A stretch of DNA of 64,000 nucleotides, taken from assembly GCA_964607515.1 (NCBI GenBank), contig CAZSKU010000010.1:1-64000 (forward strand), read 5' to 3'. The notes beneath the pieces were generated by a model. It saw only the letters and a program-made list of their open reading frames with translations. It was not told the origin of the DNA and made no database searches. The DNA is from UBA6080 sp964607515 (lineage in GTDB: Bacteria; Fermentibacterota; Fermentibacteria; Fermentibacterales; JCC-6). The position numbers and the translations under genes were made by a program. Shown piece by piece: positions 41,779 through 49,222 of the stretch. How positions within the stretch are numbered: the first letter of the stretch is position 1; each line of letters opens with the position of its first letter.

Positions 41779-43434
41779 ATGCAACTGCTTGACAGGCTTG
41801 ACGGGCTGCTGAAGGCCCGAGCGGGGGCTGTGAGAGAGGACCTTTCAAGGGAGGAAATGATCCGGGCCTCCGTGGAGAGCAGAGGAGCGCTGGTCATGCA
41901 GTGCGGCGCTCTTGCCACATGGACAAGGCCGGAGTCGTCCGGTCGCAGCCCCAAGGATACCGTCATCGTCCGAAGGCCCGAGAGCAGCGACTCCATAGAC
42001 TGGACCAGCCCCAACAACCTTCCGCTCACCCCTGAGACCTTCGACATGGTTTGGGAGGACGGGCTGGAAACTCTCTCCCGGGTGTCCGGCATCTATGTCA
42101 CGCACAGGGTTGTAGGCGCCGATACCAGGTTCGCCCTTCCGGTTACGGTCGTGACGGACACCCCGCTGACCGCCCTTTTCACCGACAACATGTTCAGACC
42201 GGTGCCGCCGGACATTCACAGGTCGGTGTTCCACCGGAGGCCGTACACCCTGGTGGTACTTCCGGGGCACAAGCTGGAACCCGGGAAGTATGAAGGAAGG
42301 CTGCGGAAAGACCCGGCCCTTGGGGGTCCCTCCACCATGGTGGTGGCCATGGACATGGACAGGATGCTGGGCATCGTCTACGGCAGCGCCTACTGCGGGA
42401 GCGTGAAGAAGCTGATCTTCACCGTGATGAACTACCTGCTTCCCGCCGAAGGGGTTCTTCCGCTTCACTGCAGCGCCAACGAAGGGCCCGACGGTTCCTG
42501 CGCACTGATGCTGGGCCTCTCGGGAACCGGAAAGACAACCCTCTCCGCGGACCCCTCGAGGGCGCTGCTCGGCGACGATGAACACTGCTGGAGCGACTAC
42601 GGCGTGGCCAACTTCGAGTACGGATGCTACGCGAAACTCGTGGACCTCTCCGCTGAGAAGGAGCCGGACATCTACCGGGCATGCTTCCACGAAGACGACT
42701 ACCGTCGGCACGGCGCCATCATCGAGAACGTGATGGTGTACCCTGACGGGAGTTTCGATCTGTTCGACAAGAGGCTCACCGAGAACTCACGGGGCAGCTA
42801 TCCGCTGAGTTTTCTTCCCAACATCAAGGAATCCAGTATCGGCGGGCACCCGAAGGCGATCGTTTTTCTCACCGCCGACGCGAACGGCGTGCTGCCCCCG
42901 ATCTCCAGCCTTACCAGGGATCAGGCCATGTTCTGGTTCCTCATGGGCTACACCAGCAAACTCGCCGGCACCGAGACTGGCATAGTGGAACCGGTTTCCA
43001 CCTTCAGCCGTTTCTTCGGCGGCCCCTTCATGCCGAGACTGCCCGAGGTATACGCGGCAATGCTGGGAAAGAAACTGGAGGAGCACGGCACCGAGGCCTT
43101 CCTGCTGAACACCGGGTGGAGCGGCGGGCCCTACGGGGTGGGAAAGAGAATAAGCCTCCCCCTTACCCGGATCATGCTCGATGCAGCGCTCCAGGGAGAT
43201 CTGAAGGACGTTCCATGCACTCCGGATCCATACTTCAGGGTTTTCGTTCCCGAACGCTGCCCCGGCCTTCAGGACAACACCATCCTCAATCCGGGCAACA
43301 CCTGGACCGACCACGACGCTTACCGGGAGAGGGCGGTGAAGCTGGCGGACGAATTCGCGGCCTACTTCAGAAAGGCCTACGGGAACAGCAATCTCGCGGA
43401 GTGCATCGTTAGGGAGTGTCCTGGATTGAAATGA
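41779..43434 (+). CDS. pckA: Phosphoenolpyruvate carboxykinase (ATP)
   Basis: A 551-residue ATP-type PEP carboxykinase, which interconverts oxaloacetate plus ATP with PEP plus CO2 and ADP. Kinase motif 1a GLSGTGKTTLSAD (about 246-258) with the following LLGDDEHCW and the metal-binding HCSANEG are characteristic of the ATP type rather than the GTP type. LTRDQAMFWFLMGYTSKLAGTE and a C-terminal GPYGVGKRISLPLTR agree. ATG 41779 has GAAAGGGG upstream. In an anaerobe it can run either towards gluconeogenesis or as a CO2-fixing step to oxaloacetate. It appears with ppdK in the same window. Confidence 0.95.
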   Translation: MQLLDRLDGLLKARAGAVREDLSREEMIRASVESRGALVMQCGALATWTRPESSGRSPKDTVIVRRPESSDSIDWTSPNNLPLTPETFDMVWEDGLETLSRVSGIYVTHRVVGADTRFALPVTVVTDTPLTALFTDNMFRPVPPDIHRSVFHRRPYTLVVLPGHKLEPGKYEGRLRKDPALGGPSTMVVAMDMDRMLGIVYGSAYCGSVKKLIFTVMNYLLPAEGVLPLHCSANEGPDGSCALMLGLSGTGKTTLSADPSRALLGDDEHCWSDYGVANFEYGCYAKLVDLSAEKEPDIYRACFHEDDYRRHGAIIENVMVYPDGSFDLFDKRLTENSRGSYPLSFLPNIKESSIGGHPKAIVFLTADANGVLPPISSLTRDQAMFWFLMGYTSKLAGTETGIVEPVSTFSRFFGGPFMPRLPEVYAAMLGKKLEEHGTEAFLLNTGWSGGPYGVGKRISLPLTRIMLDAALQGDLKDVPCTPDPYFRVFVPERCPGLQDNTILNPGNTWTDHDAYRERAVKLADEFAAYFRKAYGNSNLAECIVRECPGLK

Positions 43435-43479
43435 ATAACCGGGAGACCTTCGAGGGCATGAAAACCGTATACTGTATCA

Positions 43480-43512
43480 CTGCAATGGAATGCAGCGGTT
43501 TGTTGATATACT
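43480..43512 (+). promoter_or_regulatory. Candidate -10 with upstream inverted repeat
   Basis: TATACT at 43507-43512 resembles a -10 box, 25 bases before the barrel gene ATG. Upstream, CTGCA and TGCAG flank ATGGAA (43480-43495), the same core as in the inverted repeat before ridA (2897-2912). No clear -35 is seen. A second TATACT at 43468-43473 is an alternative. Confidence 0.3.
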
Positions 43513-43537
43513 TGAGTACGTCCCCAAAGGAGGAGTC

Positions 43538-44110
43538 ATGAAGAAGTGGATGACTGCGATGCTGGCTGTGGCGGCGGCGGGAATGGCCTCCGAAGGCCAC
43601 GACGACAGGGCGTCTCTGGCTTTTTCCCTGGGAGGAGGGGTGATCACGCCCTGGCTCTTCAGCGACGATACCCAGGCGCAGACCGGGTTCGGGGGAATGC
43701 TGGGGGTTGAGACCCCCATGACCCAGGGGCACCAGTTCGCCCTGAAGGCCGGTTTCTTCACCGCCGGAAGCGACAGGGAGGCGTACTCCTCGGTGGGGTT
43801 CGTACCCTTGACCCTGAGCTACAGGATGTACCCGTTCTACCGCCGATGGGCCGGGCCCAGGGGCATCGAACCGATGATCGGCGTCCACGCGGGAGGGGTT
43901 CTGGCATGGGACTCGGCGGAGGGCAACGCCGACCGGAGCACCACCGGGGGCGGGATCATCGGGGCGGAACTGGGCGCCCGGGTTCCGGTGGGGTGGTCCA
44001 ATTACATCGAACTCTCCGCCGCCCTGGATTACATGCCCCTGGGAGCGTCTCTGGCCGGGGAGGAGAAGGACTGCGGGGCCCTGAGAATCATGGCCTCGGT
44101 GGTGTTCTGA
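43538..44110 (+). CDS. Small predicted outer-membrane barrel
   Basis: A 190-residue exported protein. Signal peptide about 1-19 (KKWMTAMLAVAAAGMAS). The remainder alternates short strands: SLAFSLGGGVITPWLF, FALKAGFFTAGS, LTLSYRMYPFYRR, a Gly-rich GGGIIGAELGARVP, and a last strand IMASVVF with an aromatic end, all typical of an 8-stranded OmpX/OmpW-like barrel. The function is unknown. ATG 43538 has AAGGAGG a few bases upstream. The 3' end overlaps the end of rlmN on the opposite strand by 23 bases. Confidence 0.75.
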   Translation: MKKWMTAMLAVAAAGMASEGHDDRASLAFSLGGGVITPWLFSDDTQAQTGFGGMLGVETPMTQGHQFALKAGFFTAGSDREAYSSVGFVPLTLSYRMYPFYRRWAGPRGIEPMIGVHAGGVLAWDSAEGNADRSTTGGGIIGAELGARVPVGWSNYIELSAALDYMPLGASLAGEEKDCGALRIMASVVF

Positions 44111-45179
44111 CGGGGGTCAACTCGGCTGCCTGAATCAGGGACGCCCCCAGCTGCCCGCACGCCCCCAGGACGTCGGCTCCCCGGGATCTTCTCAGGGTGA
44201 CCGCCGGGCAGCGCGGGTACAGGTAGTCCATGAACCCCTTCACCCTCCGGTCCCCGGGCCTTTTCCAGGAAAGGCCGGGAACCGGATTGTAGAGCAGCAG
44301 GTTGATCTTGCAGGGAAGTCCCCTGGCGAACTCCGACAGAGCCCGGGCCTCCCGGACGGAGTCGTTCACGTCTTCGATCAGGCAGTACTCCAGGGTTGCC
44401 CTTCTTCCCACCGCGGCGGTCCAATTCAGAAGACTTTCCCGAAGGGTTTCCAGGGGCACCGCCGCAGCCGCGGGAACCAGCCTCTCCCTGGTCTCCCGCA
44501 CGGCGCTGTGAAGGGATACCGCCAGACCGTACTGCTTTCCCAGCTCCGCCAGTCGGGCGATTCCCCGGGGCAGGCCTATGGTGGATACGGTGATCTTTCT
44601 CTGGCCCAGGCATATCCCGTGTTCGTGGCTGATGATTTCCAGCGCCTGCAGCACCCGGTCCAGGTTGTCCAGGGGCTCCCCCATTCCCATGAAAACCGCG
44701 TTGGTGATCCGTTCCGGGGAAGCCCCTCTCAGGGCGTACAGCTGGGCCACGATCTCGTCGGGTTCCAGGTTCCTTCGGAAACCTGCAACCCCGGTCATGC
44801 AGAAGGCGCACCCCATCCTGCACCCCACCTGGCTGGAGAGGCAGGCGGTGAGCCTGGGAGGATCGGGTATCAGCACCGACTCCGCAGGAAGCCCGTCGGG
44901 CAGTTCCATAAGGAACTTCACCGCGCCGTCTTCCCCCCGGGAGGTTTCCAGGGTCTTCAGCACCGTCAGGGCGGCGGTCTCCTGAAGCCGCTTCCGGAAC
45001 GACGCCGGCAGGTCGGTCATGGCCTCGAAGGACTCCGCTCCCCTAAGATGGATCCACGAGAAGAGCTGCCGGGCCCTGAAGGGTTTCTCCCCCAGGTCCC
45101 CGGTCACCCAGGAGGAGAGCCTTTCCCACGTCATTCCGGTGGGGCGCGGGGCGGGGGTATATTCCTTTTCAGCACTCAT
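44088..45179 (-). CDS. rlmN: 23S rRNA (adenine-2503 C2) methyltransferase RlmN
   Basis: A radical SAM methyltransferase of about 363 residues, RlmN family (Cfr-like), which methylates A2503 of 23S rRNA and A37 of some tRNAs. The cluster motif is CRMGCAFC, preceded by CLSSQVGC. GMGEPLDNLDRVL and the ISTVG-like VSTIGLPRG are present. Two catalytic Cys are expected: one in the C-terminal region fits RGADVLGACGQLG. The start is uncertain: ATG 45179 has no ribosome site, and ATG 45134 (15 residues shorter) would leave the plus-strand promoter at 45158 free. The end overlaps the small barrel gene. Confidence 0.93.
   Translation of the reverse strand: MSAEKEYTPAPRPTGMTWERLSSWVTGDLGEKPFRARQLFSWIHLRGAESFEAMTDLPASFRKRLQETAALTVLKTLETSRGEDGAVKFLMELPDGLPAESVLIPDPPRLTACLSSQVGCRMGCAFCMTGVAGFRRNLEPDEIVAQLYALRGASPERITNAVFMGMGEPLDNLDRVLQALEIISHEHGICLGQRKITVSTIGLPRGIARLAELGKQYGLAVSLHSAVRETRERLVPAAAAVPLETLRESLLNWTAAVGRRATLEYCLIEDVNDSVREARALSEFARGLPCKINLLLYNPVPGLSWKRPGDRRVKGFMDYLYPRCPAVTLRRSRGADVLGACGQLGASLIQAAELTPVRTPPRP
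45158..45163 (+). promoter_or_regulatory. Candidate -10 box of the phosphorylase gene
   Basis: TATATT stands out in GC-rich sequence 31 bases before ATG 45195. No clear -35 is seen. If rlmN starts at 45134, this element is intergenic and divergent from rlmN. Confidence 0.35.
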
Positions 45180-45194
45180 GATGGAGGGAAGATA

Positions 45195-46055
45195 ATGGTA
45201 AAGCGCGTCGGCATCATAGGCGGAAGCGGCCTGTACTCGATACCAGGGATTACCGTGAAGGGAGTCGAGTCGGTCCGGACCCCCTTCGGCGAGCCTTCCT
45301 CCCCGGTGGTTCTCGGGGAGCTTCACGGTGTGTCCACCGCATTCATGGCTAGGCATGGTGAAGGCCACCGTTTCATTCCGTCGGAGGTGCCCTACGCCGC
45401 CAACATTTATGCGCTCAAATCCATGGGAGTGGACACCCTCATCAGCTTCAGCGCCGTGGGAAGCCTTCGGGAGGAAATACGCCCAAGGCATTTCGTGGTG
45501 CCGGACCAGCTGTTCGACAGGACCCTGGGCTCCCGGCGGTCCACCTTCTTCGGCCGGGGAGCGGTGGCTCACGCCTCCTTCGGCGACCCCTTCTGTCCCG
45601 GGCTCAGGCGGATTCTCCTCGGGGCCGCCGCCGAGGCCGGGGCCACGGTGCATTCCGGGGGTACCCTGGTCGTGATGGAGGGGCCCGTCTTCAGCACCCG
45701 GGCCGAGAGCCTCTTCTACCGTTCCATCGGAGCGTCGGTCATTGGAATGACGGCCCTTCCCGAGGCGAAGCTGGCCCGGGAGGCCGGGATATGCTACGCC
45801 ACCCTGGCGATGAGCACGGACTACGACTGCTGGAGGGAATCCGGCGACGAGGTCACCGGTGACATGGTCTTCCAGGTGATGCAGGACAACGCCGCCATGG
45901 CCCTGGCGGTTCTGGGGAAGGCCCTCGCGCTGCTGGGGACCGGAGAGGGGCCGGCGAGGGGCTGCCGATGCCGGGAACCCCTTGGTGTGGTCACCGGGAA
46001 GGACAGCCGCGACTCCAGGGCGATGGAATCCCTGGAAACGGTGCTCAGCAGGTGA
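45195..46055 (+). CDS. S-methyl-5'-thioadenosine/thioinosine phosphorylase family protein
   Basis: A 286-residue nucleoside phosphorylase of the MTAP/PNP type II family. The start VGIIGGSGLYSI holds the phosphate-binding GGSG, the middle SFSAVGSLREEIRP and FFGRGAVAHASF are typical, and MEGPVFSTRAES and the purine-specific AMSTDYDCW follow. These enzymes split methylthio-nucleosides from polyamine synthesis and autoinducer turnover to recover adenine or hypoxanthine. The choice between MTA, MTI and other nucleosides is not resolved. GGAGG lies a few bases before ATG 45195. The end overlaps thiL by four bases (GTGA). Confidence 0.9.
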   Translation: MVKRVGIIGGSGLYSIPGITVKGVESVRTPFGEPSSPVVLGELHGVSTAFMARHGEGHRFIPSEVPYAANIYALKSMGVDTLISFSAVGSLREEIRPRHFVVPDQLFDRTLGSRRSTFFGRGAVAHASFGDPFCPGLRRILLGAAAEAGATVHSGGTLVVMEGPVFSTRAESLFYRSIGASVIGMTALPEAKLAREAGICYATLAMSTDYDCWRESGDEVTGDMVFQVMQDNAAMALAVLGKALALLGTGEGPARGCRCREPLGVVTGKDSRDSRAMESLETVLSR

Positions 46056-46966
46056 ACCTTACGGTGGGCGAGCTGGGTGAGAGGGGGCTCATCAGGCTCC
46101 TGTCAGGGGAACTGCGCCTGGACCTGGTCGGGGACGATTCCGCCCTGCTGCCAGGAATACCATCTCCGGCGGTCACCGTGGACTCATTCTTCCAGGGCGT
46201 CCACTTCCATACATGGTGGTGCCCCCCGGAAGTTCTGGGAAGAAGGCTTCTGGAAGCCACCCTCTCGGACCTGGCCGCGGTGGGCGCCGATCCCCTGTGG
46301 CTCCTGGCGGCGGTGAGCCTTCCTCCGGACACCCCGGTGGAATGGCTCCTGGGTTTCTACAGAGGGTTGACCGGCAGGAGCGACTGCGTTCTAGCCGGGG
46401 GGGAAACGGTCCGGGGCGACCTCCTCGGAGTAACCCTCACGGCCCTGGGCAACCTGCCGGGAAAACCCCTTCTGCGTTCCACGGCACGGCCCGGGGACCG
46501 GTTGTGGGTCACCGGACCCCTGGGCAGGACTCTGGACTCCCCGGCGCTGCTGGAGAAGTCCCGCCACACGCCCCTGAGTCCCGGGGAGAAACGGCAGGTC
46601 GGGCTTTTTCTGGAACCCAGGGCCCGGTTCGACATCTCGGGCATGCTCCGTGAAACCGGATGCCGTTGCGCCATAGATATTTCCGACGGACTTGCCACCG
46701 AGGCGGCCCACATCTCCCGGGAGAGCGGTGTAAGGACCGTCATCAACGTCCGTTCGGTCCCCCTGGTGGAGTACGCCACGGGCAGGTCTCTGGAGGCCTT
46801 CCGGGCGGGAGAGGACTACGAGCTTCTCTTCGCCGCCCCCGGGGCGACTGATTATCCGGGGTGCCACCAGGTGGGCAGGGTGGAGGAAGGCGAGGGGGTC
46901 TGCTTCATGAACCCCGACGGAAGCATCGCCTTGACGGGCGAGGGGTACGACCACTTCAAAGGCTGA
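46052..46966 (+). CDS. thiL: Thiamine-monophosphate kinase
   Basis: A 304-residue kinase of the AIR synthase-related fold that phosphorylates thiamine monophosphate to thiamine diphosphate. The N-terminus has GERGLIRLL and the metal site VGDDSALL. The conserved late motifs are IDISDGLATE and GEDYELLFA. Thiamine diphosphate is needed by the 2-oxoacid oxidoreductase in this window. GTG 46052 overlaps the preceding stop; the frame upstream lies inside that gene. It is convergent with the transglutaminase-like gene, with only 23 bases between them. Confidence 0.93.
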   Translation: MNLTVGELGERGLIRLLSGELRLDLVGDDSALLPGIPSPAVTVDSFFQGVHFHTWWCPPEVLGRRLLEATLSDLAAVGADPLWLLAAVSLPPDTPVEWLLGFYRGLTGRSDCVLAGGETVRGDLLGVTLTALGNLPGKPLLRSTARPGDRLWVTGPLGRTLDSPALLEKSRHTPLSPGEKRQVGLFLEPRARFDISGMLRETGCRCAIDISDGLATEAAHISRESGVRTVINVRSVPLVEYATGRSLEAFRAGEDYELLFAAPGATDYPGCHQVGRVEEGEGVCFMNPDGSIALTGEGYDHFKG

Positions 46967-46989
46967 GCCCGGGAGGGATCCCCGCTCCT

Positions 46990-47910
46990 TCACAATCCGG
47001 CGAAGTATGCCCTCATGGTAATCTCCAGGTCCGTGCCGGCCCCGGAGAACAGGGCGCTGAGTTCGCAGCCCTCGGTGAAGTCCAGATTCCAGAGGGGTAT
47101 CATGTCCGTGGGACAGTGGCCCACGGCCATCATGGAGTCCGACCTGAGAAGAAGGGGATCCACCGGCAGGCCGGGGATAAGGGTGTCCAGCACCGCCCAG
47201 GCGTGGAAGACAAGGCTGTCTCCCCGGAAAACCAACCCCCCTTCCACGTGCATGGGCAGCCGGTTCCGCCCGGCCCGCCGGGCCAGTTCCCGGGACATTT
47301 CCAGGCACGGCCCCGGGTCGTCCCTGGTGCCCTCCACCTGGCCCGCCAGCCGGACCATGCCCGCCAGGACACTGTCCGTCAGGACGCAGTCTATGGGTCT
47401 GAAGGTGAAGGGTCTCTGGGTTATCCTCACCACGATGGTTCTGGTGATCACGCCTCCGGGGGGCAGAGAGTCTACCATGCAAGTGAGAACCGGGCCTCCT
47501 CCGGCGAAATCGCTCTCGATTATCGAGAGGTGCTGGAAGGGTTCGTGGGAGCAGGGCCTGGGTATCATCAGAACTACCTTCCCGGCGGTGGAGCCTCCCA
47601 GATTCCTCAACCGTGCCTCCAGCACCAGGGTGGTGTCCAGCTCCGAAACCCCCCTGGCCCTGTCCTCGAGCCAGTCGGAGGTCTCCCCGGGGGAGGCGGC
47701 CGCAAGGGTGTACACCCGGGCAGCTTCCTGGAAGCGCCCCGAGAGTTCAAGGAGCCTGGCCAGTTCCACCACTCCCCCGCCGTCGATCCTGGCCGCCTGT
47801 TCCGCGAAGAGCACGGCCCTGAGGGGGACTTCGCGAAGGTTGATCAACGCCCTGGCGCTGTCCTCCGGGCAGTACGGAAGCATGAGAAGCACCGCCGCCA
47901 GCGGAATCAT
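46990..47910 (-). CDS. Transglutaminase-like periplasmic or exported protein
   Basis: A 306-residue protein with a hydrophobic N-terminus (about 1-14) that may be a signal or anchor. Residues about 15-90 may form helical repeats. From about 185 it carries a transglutaminase-like core: Cys202 in GPCLEMSRE, His236 in FHAWAVLD and Asp251 in LPVDPLLL, with the spacing expected for the Cys-His-Asp triad. Such domains act as proteases, peptide-linking enzymes or inactive scaffolds. ATG 47910 overlaps the LolE-like gene stop (ATGA), so the two are translationally coupled. No specific substrate is known. The recognition is by motif only. Confidence 0.65.
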   Translation of the reverse strand: MIPLAAVLLMLPYCPEDSARALINLREVPLRAVLFAEQAARIDGGGVVELARLLELSGRFQEAARVYTLAAASPGETSDWLEDRARGVSELDTTLVLEARLRNLGGSTAGKVVLMIPRPCSHEPFQHLSIIESDFAGGGPVLTCMVDSLPPGGVITRTIVVRITQRPFTFRPIDCVLTDSVLAGMVRLAGQVEGTRDDPGPCLEMSRELARRAGRNRLPMHVEGGLVFRGDSLVFHAWAVLDTLIPGLPVDPLLLRSDSMMAVGHCPTDMIPLWNLDFTEGCELSALFSGAGTDLEITMRAYFAGL

Positions 47911-49142
47911 TTCCTGAGTACCGTCACAGGATCCAGGGATGCGGCCCTTGCCGCGGGCACCAGGGCGGACAGGACGCTCATGGCCACCGCCGCCAGTGCC
48001 GCGGCTGCCACGCTTCCCGGTGAAATGATAACCGGAAGGTTGTCGTGGAAGGAGTAAACGTCCGGAAGGGTCACCAGACCGGTGGAGGAGAGCAGATGGC
48101 ACCCAAGCAGACCAAGGGCCACTCCGGCGCAAGCTCCGGTGATTCCCACGAAAACGCCTTCCCACAGGAAGATTCCGGTGACCAGGGAGTCGCTGCCGCC
48201 CATGGCCCGGATCACCGCGATGTCCCGGCGCCTCTCCACCACGCTCCTGGCCACGGTTCCCATGATGTTGAAGGTGGCCACCAGGGTTATCAGAAGCAGG
48301 GCCGCCATGGAACCCAGCCGCTCCAGCTTCATGCTGGCGGCGAGGGCCGGGTTCCTTTCTCTCCAGGTGAGCACCTGAAGGGAATCCGGCAACAGGTTTC
48401 TCACCGCCCTGGCTGCGTCGTCGTCGCGGAACCCCGGGGCTGGGGTGACCTGGACGCCGCTGAGGCCGCCCGAAGGAAGGAACATTCTGGCCGCCAGAGC
48501 TATGGGAACCCACGCGAGGTTCCTGTCATTCGAGGGGAGGCCTGTTTCCACGGCCCCTGAAAGGACGGCCCTGGCTCCCCCTCCGCTGCCGGAGAACAGG
48601 CTTCTCGGCGGGAAGAACACCACGGTGTCCCCTGAGGAGTGCATGAACTGCTCCGCCAGGTACAGTCCCATCACCACCAGGGGTCCGTCGCCCGGGTCTT
48701 CGAGCGCCGGGGAGCCCCAGCTGATCATGGAATCGATTCCGGGAAACAGCGGGACGTCCGTGGGGATTCCCCGGACCAGGCAACCGGCTTCCAGGTTCCT
48801 GGACGGAAGTCTGGCGATGGCCTCCCCCTGGATGTACGGCACCGCTGATGCCACCTCCGGCAGTTCCTTCAGGGCTTCCAGGAAGGCCGGGTCGTCGGGC
48901 ACCACACCGGTTCCCGAGGGGACCACGGCCAGCGAGGCGTCCACGCTGACCACGCTCTCCGTGATGAAGCGCTCGAGGCCGTCCAGAACCCCCATCACCA
49001 CCACCAGCGCCGCCACTCCCAGGGCCACTCCGGCTACACTGACCACGGTGCTGAAGGCCATCCGCTTCCTGGAAGGATGCCGGCGAATGTACCTCCAGGC
49101 TATTCTCCAGGAAACCGGATTGAAAGTCTGCATCGAAGCCAT
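47907..49142 (-). CDS. LolE/LolC-like ABC permease (FtsX family)
   Basis: A 411-residue membrane permease with an N-terminal span at about 28-52 (STVVSVAGVALGVAALVVV), a large periplasmic domain (about 55-270) and three C-terminal spans (about 280-305, 325-352 and 375-400) in the FtsX-type arrangement. The intracellular RRRDIAVIRAMGGSD motif is the coupling loop to an ATPase, as in LolC/LolE/MacB. Its likely role is extraction of lipoproteins or other amphiphiles from the inner membrane. No ATPase (LolD) is in the window. ATG 49142 has GGAGG 7 bases upstream. Confidence 0.87.
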   Translation of the reverse strand: MASMQTFNPVSWRIAWRYIRRHPSRKRMAFSTVVSVAGVALGVAALVVVMGVLDGLERFITESVVSVDASLAVVPSGTGVVPDDPAFLEALKELPEVASAVPYIQGEAIARLPSRNLEAGCLVRGIPTDVPLFPGIDSMISWGSPALEDPGDGPLVVMGLYLAEQFMHSSGDTVVFFPPRSLFSGSGGGARAVLSGAVETGLPSNDRNLAWVPIALAARMFLPSGGLSGVQVTPAPGFRDDDAARAVRNLLPDSLQVLTWRERNPALAASMKLERLGSMAALLLITLVATFNIMGTVARSVVERRRDIAVIRAMGGSDSLVTGIFLWEGVFVGITGACAGVALGLLGCHLLSSTGLVTLPDVYSFHDNLPVIISPGSVAAAALAAVAMSVLSALVPAARAASLDPVTVLRK

Positions 49143-49172
49143 CCTGGAACCTCCACGGCCTGGTCGGACTGC

Positions 49173-49179
49173 TATTATA
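49173..49179. promoter_or_regulatory. AT-rich core of the divergent region between the LolE-like and C25 genes
   Basis: TATTATA at 49173-49179 reads as TATTAT on the plus strand and includes TATAAT on the minus strand. It lies in the 80-base gap between the two divergent genes, at usable distances from both starts. No clear -35 exists on either strand, so any promoter here is tentative. Confidence 0.35.
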
Positions 49180-49222
49180 TATGGATTGAATCCGGGGCTA
49201 CGATTCCCGAGGAGGTTCTTGC

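Noticed and set aside
41779..43434. GTP-type PEP carboxykinase.
   Set aside because: GLSGTGKTT and the following GDDEHCW are diagnostic of the ATP type.
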